DNA from: JAJZJT01 sp964610905
GTDB taxonomy: Bacteria; Actinomycetota; Acidimicrobiia; Acidimicrobiales; RAAP-2
DNA length: 64,000 nucleotides
Assembly (NCBI GenBank): GCA_964610905.1
Contig: CAZSYT010000004.1
Coordinates: 1 to 64,000 of the forward strand
Direction of reading: 5' to 3'
Part shown: one piece after another, positions 58,486 through 64,000 of the stretch
Layout of the letters: every line of letters starts with the position of its first letter
Numbering within the stretch: the first letter of the stretch is position 1
Program-made: the position numbers and the translations under genes
The notes under the pieces: model-generated
Database searches by the model: none
What the model saw: only the letters and a program-made list of their open reading frames with translations
Told to the model about the DNA's origin: nothing

Positions 58486-59141
58486 TCAGCCTGGCGAGCT
58501 TCGGGGAGCGGCAGGGAGCAGCTGCCGCGGTCCTCGACGCCCTGGGGGAACGCCTCACCGCCGTCACCGGTCGGCCGACGGGGCTCCGCCTGGTCCCCGA
58601 GCTCGACGCGCCGACCCGGCAGCGGGTGCTCGAGCTCAACGTCGAGGTGTTCGGCCGGGAGGGCGAGGTGTTCGACCGCCGTGCGCTCGACGAGGTCGCC
58701 GCCGACCCCGACGCCCTCTTCCTCGCCCTCGAGATCGACGGGACGCTCGAGGGGTTCTGCTTCGGCTACTACGAGGAGCCGGGGAAGGAGACGGTGGTGG
58801 GCACCGACTTCTACCTCGACACGGGCATGGTGTGCGCACGCTGGCAGCGCCAGGGCATCTGCGGGCTCGGCGGGGCCGCCGTCCTCCTGCTCGTCCACCT
58901 CCTCGGCGACGTCCACCGGGTCGGGCTCTCGGTGTGGGGAGGTGGGCACGTCGATGAGCTGCTGGCCCTCTACCGGCGCTTCGGCTTCGTCGACGCCGAG
59001 GGCTGCGGCTCGCCGCACCGCTGCCTCGCCGTCGACCTCGACGACGGGCGCGTGGCGGCCTGGCGGATCGCGCTCGGCCTCCCTCCTGCCACCAGCGGCC
59101 GCCCACCTGCGACCAGCAGCCGCCCGACCGCCACGACGTGA
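58482..59141 (+). CDS. GNAT-like acetyltransferase
   Basis: This 219-residue protein has the general layout of a GCN5-related N-acetyltransferase. A variable N-terminal part is followed by LFLALEIDGTLEGFCFGYYEEPG (central strands), TGMVCARWQRQGICGLGGAAVLLL (acetyl-CoA pyrophosphate loop region, R-Q-G-x-G-like) and LLALYRRFGFVDAEG (C-terminal strand pair). The match is moderate. The C-terminal 20 residues are Thr/Pro-rich. It overlaps a leader ORF upstream and an MFS gene downstream by 4 bp each, so acetylation and transport may act on one compound. Confidence 0.6.
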   Translation: MISLASFGERQGAAAAVLDALGERLTAVTGRPTGLRLVPELDAPTRQRVLELNVEVFGREGEVFDRRALDEVAADPDALFLALEIDGTLEGFCFGYYEEPGKETVVGTDFYLDTGMVCARWQRQGICGLGGAAVLLLVHLLGDVHRVGLSVWGGGHVDELLALYRRFGFVDAEGCGSPHRCLAVDLDDGRVAAWRIALGLPPATSGRPPATSSRPTATT

Positions 59142-60574
59142 CGCCGCCGGCCCGGCGGGTCGAGGTGTGGTGGCCGGGGCAGGAGGAGCGGCACCTGCTC
59201 GCCCGCTTCTACGTGGCGGTCGTCACCTACCGGGCGCTCTACCTGGTCTTCCCCTTCGAGTTCGCCTACCTCTACCTGGTGATGCACCGGCCCGAGTGGT
59301 CGGTCGTTCCGCTGATGGTGATGAACGCCACCGCCCTTGCCATGCAGCTGCCCACCGGGGCCCTCGCCGACCGTTGGAGCCGGAAGGCGTGCGTGCTGGC
59401 CGGGGGCATGCTCAGCGCGGTGACCTTCGTCACGGTCCCCTGGGCCGTCCGCCTCGCCGGGGGCTGGCAGCTGCTCGGGACCTCGGTGGCCTTCGCCTTC
59501 GCCGGGCTCGGCGACACCCTCATGGCCGGTGCCGAGGAGGCCTGGGTGGTCGACAACCTCCACGAGGCCGGTCGCGAGGACCTCGTCGACGCCTTCTTCG
59601 CCCGCATGTTCGCCGTCACCGCCGTGGGTGGGGTGGTGGCGGGGGCGATCGCCGTCGTCCTCCTGCTCACCCTGCGCGTCGACCAGGCGTTGCTCGACGC
59701 CCTCTGGTACACGACGTCGGTCGGGCTCCTCGCCTCGGTGGTGGTGGCCATGGGCATCCGCGAGCACCGGGCGGGAGCAGCCGTCGCCCCCGGCGCCGCA
59801 GCCGCGCTGTGGCCCCGGATGCGCCAGGCCGTGGGGGTCCTGGTGCGCACCCGCCCGCTTGCCCTGCTCAGCGTGGCGGTCGTCATCGCCTCCCTCTCCG
59901 GCGCGGCGGCCGACGAGGCGTTCCCCGTCTCGCTCCTCACCAAGGGGTTCGACGCCCGCCTCCTCGCCCCGCTCAGCGTCCTCGACGACTTCCTCGGCGT
60001 CGGCGCTCCGCTGCTCGGCCTGGCCCTGGCACGCCGGCTCGGGCCCGAGCGGCTGCTGTCGGTGACGATGGTCACGTTGGGCGCATCCGTGACCGTGCTG
60101 TTCGCGTCGCGCACCGTCGGCGTGGTCGTCGTCCTGTTCGTCCTCCTCGACTTCCTCGACCGGGTGTGGGACCCCGTGTCGCTGGCCCGGCTGCAGGAGG
60201 ACATCCCCTCCGTCCACCGGGCTGCCATCGGCTCCCTCGTCTACCAGGCCAACGGGCTGGCCCAGCTGGGCGGGCTCGGGCTCTTCGCCCTCGTCCTCGG
60301 CAGCCACAGCCGGCAGCTGCGCGAGGCCACGCCGGACCTGCTCGAGGCGTTCCGGGGGCACAGCCACGTGGCCGCGACCGTTCCCACCGGGCTCCTCGGG
60401 CTGCCGGTGCCAGACGCCGCCATCGTGGTCTTCGTGCTCGTCGGCGTGACCGCCGTGCCCTTCGTCGTCCTCGCCGCTCGGGCTCGCCGGCGGGCCGCCG
60501 CCGCTCCCGGTGCACCGACCCGCCCCGCCGCGCCGCCGGTCGCGGGCCGCACGCCTCCGAGCACCCCGCGGTGA
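59138..60574 (+). CDS. MFS transporter
   Basis: This 478-residue protein has 12 hydrophobic helices. QLPTGALADRWSRKACVLAGG is the cytoplasmic motif A of the major facilitator superfamily, and AEEAWVVDNLHEAGRED is typical of the MFS group related to multidrug and siderophore exporters. It starts with a GTG overlapping the GNAT stop. Substrate unknown. The C-terminus is Ala/Pro-rich, and its last codons are part of the 19-bp repeat array that follows. Confidence 0.85.
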   Translation: MTPPARRVEVWWPGQEERHLLARFYVAVVTYRALYLVFPFEFAYLYLVMHRPEWSVVPLMVMNATALAMQLPTGALADRWSRKACVLAGGMLSAVTFVTVPWAVRLAGGWQLLGTSVAFAFAGLGDTLMAGAEEAWVVDNLHEAGREDLVDAFFARMFAVTAVGGVVAGAIAVVLLLTLRVDQALLDALWYTTSVGLLASVVVAMGIREHRAGAAVAPGAAAALWPRMRQAVGVLVRTRPLALLSVAVVIASLSGAAADEAFPVSLLTKGFDARLLAPLSVLDDFLGVGAPLLGLALARRLGPERLLSVTMVTLGASVTVLFASRTVGVVVVLFVLLDFLDRVWDPVSLARLQEDIPSVHRAAIGSLVYQANGLAQLGGLGLFALVLGSHSRQLREATPDLLEAFRGHSHVAATVPTGLLGLPVPDAAIVVFVLVGVTAVPFVVLAARARRRAAAAPGAPTRPAAPPVAGRTPPSTPR

Positions 60575-60576
60575 CC

Positions 60577-60690
60577 CGGTCGGGCCGCCGTGAACCGGTC
60601 GGGCCGCCGTGAACCGGTCGGGCCGCCGTGAACCGGTCGGCCCGCGGTGACCCGGTCGGCCCGCGGTGACCCGGTCGGGCCGCCGTGAAG
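60577..60690. repeat. 19-bp tandem array, two unit types
   Basis: Six 19-bp units follow the MFS stop directly. Units 1-3 are CGGTCGGGCCGCCGTGAAC, units 4-5 are CGGTCGGCCCGCGGTGACC, and unit 6 is type one with a final G. The core CGGGCCG of the first type is the reverse complement of CGGCCCG in the second, so the two blocks can pair. The period is not a multiple of three, so it is non-coding. The end of the MFS gene reads as a partial second-type unit. Confidence 0.95.
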
Positions 60691-60819
60691 GTGCCGGATG
60701 GCCCTCGCCCCAAGGGTCGAACGGCCCTGCCCCGCAAAGGGAGGGCGGCCGACACTGAGCATGACAACGACGGACGCAACCGGCGGAGGCCGGGACACGA
60801 TGCGACTCGAGGCGATCCC

Positions 60820-61710
60820 ATGCAGCTCTCCCACGTCCCCAAGCTCGCAGCCGCGGCGCTGTCCCTCGGCCTGCTCGCCACCGCCTGCAGCTCCTCGGCG
60901 GGGAGCCAGCCCTCGGGCACGGGCACCAAGGGGGCGGTGGCGTCGGTGGAGCGGCTCGTCCCGACCAACTACCGCTCGACGGGACGGCTGACGATCGCCA
61001 CCGACGCCAGCTACGCCCCCAACGAGTTCTTCTCGAAGTCCGGCGCCATCGTCGGCATGGACGTCGACCTCGTCAAGGCGATCACGGCCACGATGGGGCT
61101 CGCGCCACGGGTCGTCAACGCCAGCTTCGACTCCATCCTGCCCGGCCTCGCCTCGGGCAAGTACGACGTCGGGATCTCGTCGTTCACCGACACGAAGCAG
61201 CGCCAGCAGACGGTCGACTTCGTCACCTACTTCGACGCTGGCACGGCGTTCTTCGCCCGGAGCAAGGACGCCCCGCAGGTCACCGGGCTCGGCAGCCTGT
61301 GCGGGCTGCGGGTGGCCGTCGAGAAGGGCACGACCCAAGAGCAGGACGCGTCGGCGCAGTCGACCAGGTGCACACAAGCGGGCAAGCCGGCGGTGTCGGT
61401 CGAGGTCTTCCCCGACCAGGGCGGCGCCAACCTCGCCCTGGTGTCGGGCAGGGCCGACGTGGCCATGGCCGACTCACCGCTCGCCGACTACCAGGTCAAG
61501 CAGTCCAACGGCGCGCTCCGCCTCGTCGGTCCCGTCTACGGCAAGGCCCCCTACGGCATCGCCGTCCCCAAGGGGAGCGGGCTCGCCCCGGCCATGCTGG
61601 CAGGCCTCGAGCACGTGATGGCGTCGGGGCAGTACGCCAAGGTGCTCGGCCAGTGGGGCGTCTCGAGCGGAGCGATCTCCCACCCGGCGATCAACGCCGC
61701 GGCAAGCTGA
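60820..61710 (+). CDS. ABC-type polar amino acid substrate-binding lipoprotein
   Basis: This 296-residue protein starts with a lipoprotein signal, LGLLATAC with Cys23 as the lipidated residue. A family-3 solute-binding fold follows: LTIATDASYAPNEFF, VGMDVDLVKAITATMGL, FDSILPGLASGKYDVGISSFTDTKQRQQTVDFVTYF, CGLRVAVEKGTTQ and a C-terminal second lobe with PYGIAVPKGSGL. This is the pattern of periplasmic-type amino acid or opine receptors. It is first in an operon with permease (2 nt downstream) and ATPase. The ligand is unknown; the following polyamine-type gene makes amino acid or polyamine precursors conceivable. Confidence 0.93.
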   Translation: MQLSHVPKLAAAALSLGLLATACSSSAGSQPSGTGTKGAVASVERLVPTNYRSTGRLTIATDASYAPNEFFSKSGAIVGMDVDLVKAITATMGLAPRVVNASFDSILPGLASGKYDVGISSFTDTKQRQQTVDFVTYFDAGTAFFARSKDAPQVTGLGSLCGLRVAVEKGTTQEQDASAQSTRCTQAGKPAVSVEVFPDQGGANLALVSGRADVAMADSPLADYQVKQSNGALRLVGPVYGKAPYGIAVPKGSGLAPAMLAGLEHVMASGQYAKVLGQWGVSSGAISHPAINAAAS

Positions 61711-61712
61711 CC

Positions 61713-62789
61713 GTGGCGCACCGGCCCGATGGCAGCGGCGCCGTGCTCGACGGAGCGCCGAACGGGACGGTGACGGCACCGCACCTGCGGCGGCTCGTGC
61801 ACCGCAGCGAGGTGACGCTCGTGCTGCCGGGGGAGGTGGCAACGGGCACCGTCGGCCAGGAGGCCCGCTCCGAGCGCCTGACCGTCGTCCCCCTGCGCCA
61901 CCCCGGCAGGTGGGTGGGCGTCGCCGTCGTCGGCGTCCTCCTCGCCATGCTGGTGAACACGCTCGTGACCAACCCCCGGTTCGACTGGTCGGTCGTCGGG
62001 CAGAACTTCACCACGCACGCCACCCTCGCCGGGCTGTGGGTGACCGTCGAGCTGACGGTGATCTCGATGGCGATCGGCGTCGCGCTGGGCACCGTGCTCG
62101 CCGTGCTGCGGCTGTCCCCGAACTCGCTCCTGTCGGGGGCCAGCTGGACGTACATCTGGGCGTTCCGCGGCACGCCGGTCATCGTCCAGATCCTGTTCTG
62201 GGACTTCATCGCCGCGCTCTACCCCACGATCTCGTTCGGGATCCCCTTCGGCCCGGCCTTCCTGCACGGCAACGCCAACGCGCTGGTGACGCCGTTCGCC
62301 GCCGCCATCCTGGGCCTCGGCCTCAACGAGGCCGCCTACATGGCCGAGATCGTCCGGGCCGGCATCCTGTCGGTCCCCCACGGCCAGAGCGAAGCGGCGC
62401 TCGCCCTCGGGCTGACCCGGATGCAGACGATGCGCCGGATCGTGCTCCCCCAAGCCATGCGCGTGATCGTTCCCCCGACGGGCAACGAGGTCATCTCGAT
62501 GCTGAAGACGAGCTCGCTGGCGAGCGTGATCGCCGTGACCGAGCTCCTCTACAGCGTCCAGATCGTCTACTCCCGCACCTTCCAGCAGGTGCCCCTGCTG
62601 CTCGTGGCGGTCATCTGGTACCTGATCGTCACGACCGTGCTCAACATCGGGCAGTACTACCTCGAGCGCCACTTCGCGCGGGGAGAGACCCGGTCCAAGC
62701 CGCTCACCCCGTGGCAGCGGGCACGCCGGCTCCTCCTGCCGGTGCACGCCGAGGTCACCCTCCCGCCGTCGCGAGGGAGCCGGCTGTGA
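61713..62789 (+). CDS. ABC-type polar amino acid permease (HisM/GlnP type)
   Basis: This 358-residue protein has about 6 membrane helices after a 65-residue cytosolic leader. LWVTVELTVISMAIGVALGTVLAVLRLS opens the conserved permease domain, and EAALALGLTRMQTMRRIVLPQAMRVIVPP is the EAA loop that docks on the ATPase. It probably forms a homodimer, as no second permease gene is present. GTG start; GTGA overlap with the ATPase gene. Confidence 0.92.
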   Translation: MAHRPDGSGAVLDGAPNGTVTAPHLRRLVHRSEVTLVLPGEVATGTVGQEARSERLTVVPLRHPGRWVGVAVVGVLLAMLVNTLVTNPRFDWSVVGQNFTTHATLAGLWVTVELTVISMAIGVALGTVLAVLRLSPNSLLSGASWTYIWAFRGTPVIVQILFWDFIAALYPTISFGIPFGPAFLHGNANALVTPFAAAILGLGLNEAAYMAEIVRAGILSVPHGQSEAALALGLTRMQTMRRIVLPQAMRVIVPPTGNEVISMLKTSSLASVIAVTELLYSVQIVYSRTFQQVPLLLVAVIWYLIVTTVLNIGQYYLERHFARGETRSKPLTPWQRARRLLLPVHAEVTLPPSRGSRL

Positions 62790-63550
62790 CCGTGCCCATG
62801 CTCGAGATCCAGCAGGTCCGCAAGACGTTCGGGCACGCCGAAGTGCTGAAGGGCCTCGACCTCGAGGTCCCCCGCGGCGCCGTCGTGTGCATCCTCGGGC
62901 CGTCCGGCTCGGGGAAGTCCACGCTGCTGCGGTGCGTGAACCGGCTCGAGAAGGTCGACGCGGGGTGGATCTGGGTGGACGGGGAGCTGGTCGGGTACCG
63001 CAGGGACGGCGACCGGATCTTCGAGCTCTCCGAGCGCGAGCTGGCACGCTCGCGCTCCGCCATCGGCATGGTCTTCCAGCACCTCGACCTCTTCCCGCAC
63101 ATGTCGGCGCTCGACAACGTGATGCTCGGGCCCATCCTCGTCCGGAAGGAGCCCAAGACCGTCGTCGAGGAGCGCGCCCGTGCGCTGCTGGCCCGGGTGG
63201 GCCTGGCCGACCGGGCCACGGCGTACCCGAACGAGCTCTCGGGCGGCCAGCAGCAGCGAGTCGCCATCGCCCGAGCCCTGGCCATGGAGCCGGCGCTGCT
63301 GCTCTTCGACGAGCCGACCAGCGCCCTCGACCCCGAGCTGGTGGGCGAGGTGCTCGACACGATGCGCGACCTCGCCGAGTCGGGCATGACCATGGTCGTC
63401 GTGACCCACGAGGTCGGGTTCGCCCGTGAGGTGGCCGACCACGTCGCCTTCATGGACCAGGGGGTCATCGTCGAGTCGGGTGCGCCGAAGGTGCTCCTCG
63501 ACCACCCTGACAACCCGAGGACGAGGGCGTTCCTGTCGAAAGTGCTCTGA
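62786..63550 (+). CDS. ABC-type amino acid importer ATPase (GlnQ/HisP type)
   Basis: This 254-residue ATPase has Walker A GPSGSGKST, Q-loop VFQHLDLFPHMSALDNV, signature LSGGQQQRVAIARAL, Walker B LLLFDEPTSALDPE and switch His in VVTHEVGFA. An insertion after the Walker A region (about residues 65-85, YRRDGDRIFELSERELARSR) is seen in opine and some polar amino acid importers. It closes the three-gene importer operon. Confidence 0.95.
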   Translation: MTVPMLEIQQVRKTFGHAEVLKGLDLEVPRGAVVCILGPSGSGKSTLLRCVNRLEKVDAGWIWVDGELVGYRRDGDRIFELSERELARSRSAIGMVFQHLDLFPHMSALDNVMLGPILVRKEPKTVVEERARALLARVGLADRATAYPNELSGGQQQRVAIARALAMEPALLLFDEPTSALDPELVGEVLDTMRDLAESGMTMVVVTHEVGFAREVADHVAFMDQGVIVESGAPKVLLDHPDNPRTRAFLSKVL

Positions 63551-63594
63551 GCCGAGGCCAGCGGCCCCGGTTCGGAGGAGAGCGGAGGTGTGCG

Positions 63595-64000
63595 ATGGAC
63601 ACAGACGGTGGAGCCGAGCTCGAGGTGGCGGACGTCTGGGCGCGGCTCGACGAGCTGGTCGACCTCGACCTCGAGACCCCCGCGTTCGTCTACGACGAGG
63701 CGATCATGGCCGAGGACGCCGCCACCGCTCGTGCCGCCATCGCCGGCACCCGGGCCAAGCTGCTCTTCGCCATGAAGGCGTTCAGCTTCGAGGACGGGTT
63801 GGTCGCCATGATGCCGTGGCTCGACGGGCTGCACGCGAGCTCGCTCTTCGAGGCGCGCCTCGCCCGCCGGGTCAGCGAGGACGGGCTCGTCCACACCACG
63901 ACGCCGGGACTGCGCCCCCAGGACGCCACGAGCCTCTTCCGCCTCTCCGACCGGGTCAGCTTCAACTCGCTCGGCCAGTGGCAACGGTTCCGCGACCAGG
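63595..64000 (+). CDS. nspC: Carboxynorspermidine-decarboxylase-like enzyme (3' end outside window)
   Basis: The first 135 codons are present. The sequence follows alanine-racemase-fold, fold type III PLP decarboxylases: TPAFVYDEAIMAEDAATARA, then LLFAMKAFSFE with Lys61 as the PLP Schiff-base lysine, GLHASSLFEARLAR and FNSLGQWQRFRDQ. The last two stretches resemble NspC, which makes spermidine or norspermidine from the carboxy form, more than lysine or ornithine decarboxylases. GGAGGAG and CGGAGG lie 8-20 nt upstream of the ATG. It follows the importer by 44 nt and may share its transcript. The partner carboxynorspermidine dehydrogenase may lie beyond the end. Confidence 0.82.
   Translation, partial: MDTDGGAELEVADVWARLDELVDLDLETPAFVYDEAIMAEDAATARAAIAGTRAKLLFAMKAFSFEDGLVAMMPWLDGLHASSLFEARLARRVSEDGLVHTTTPGLRPQDATSLFRLSDRVSFNSLGQWQRFRDQ

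Noticed and set aside
60577..60690. CRISPR-like array
   Set aside because: The 19-bp units are contiguous with no spacers, and no cas genes are present; it is a simple tandem repeat.

Overview
The window is a very GC-rich (roughly three quarters G+C), gene-dense stretch of an actinobacterial chromosome. GTG starts are common, GTGA/ATGA gene overlaps abound and genes for coenzyme F420 are present. Gene content and order fit a deep-branching actinobacterium, most likely the class Acidimicrobiia; this is an inference from content, not from a marker gene. Two 100-N blocks (8315-8414 and 20992-21091) show that this is a draft scaffold. No rRNA, tRNA, CRISPR array, integrase, transposase or phage gene was seen. 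Layout: (1) 1-6782: a small secreted protein, a large polytopic GT-C/PTPS-related membrane protein and a CPBP intramembrane protease on the minus strand, divergent from ftsH. (2) 6835-28146: a surface-glycan region. It holds a GT2/membrane protein plus a DUF5719-like protein, a three-GT4 plus epimerase operon, the plus-strand F420 genes fbiA-fbiB, and a nine-gene minus-strand operon running rmlB, rmlD, UDP-glucose dehydrogenase, UDP-xylose synthase, two GT2s, a membrane-anchored protein, a mannose-1-P guanylyltransferase-like enzyme and a GalE-like epimerase. The order fbiA-fbiB / manB / wbbL-like / rmlD resembles the mycobacterial Rv3261-Rv3266c locus. (3) 28238-32105: birA divergent from a biotin carboxylase/BCCP alpha subunit, followed by an M20 amidohydrolase. 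(4) 32295-37889: a secreted RCC1-propeller protein and a MarR-MFS-MFS exporter operon. (5) 37927-63550: metabolic genes, namely a methylmalonyl-CoA-mutase-type large subunit, fatty acid desaturase, rhodanese-MoeB fusion, SDR plus Baeyer-Villiger-type monooxygenase beside a TetR regulator, nitroreductases, AlkB-like dioxygenase, acyl-CoA synthetase, AraC/VOC/DUF1801 cassette, aldo-keto reductase, alkylsulfatase, YihY membrane protein, GNAT plus MFS, and a polar-amino-acid-type ABC importer. (6) The window ends inside a carboxynorspermidine-decarboxylase-like gene. Three themes cut across the genes. First, many transcription-unit heads have a TAnnnT -10 hexamer only 5-9 nt before the start codon, which implies leaderless mRNAs. 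In two cases (fbiA and the GNAT gene) the leaderless start opens a 17-20 codon leader ORF whose TGA overlaps the GTG of the real gene. Second, short tandem repeats are scattered throughout, mostly coding for low-complexity tails. Both assembly gaps sit inside such repeats, and repeat phase shows that each gap hides the end of one gene just before a GTGA overlap with the next. Third, several enzymes carry unusual features: Cys for Asp in the RmlB TDE motif, Arg for the SDR catalytic Lys, a one-domain FbiB, and a rhodanese placed in front of MoeB.
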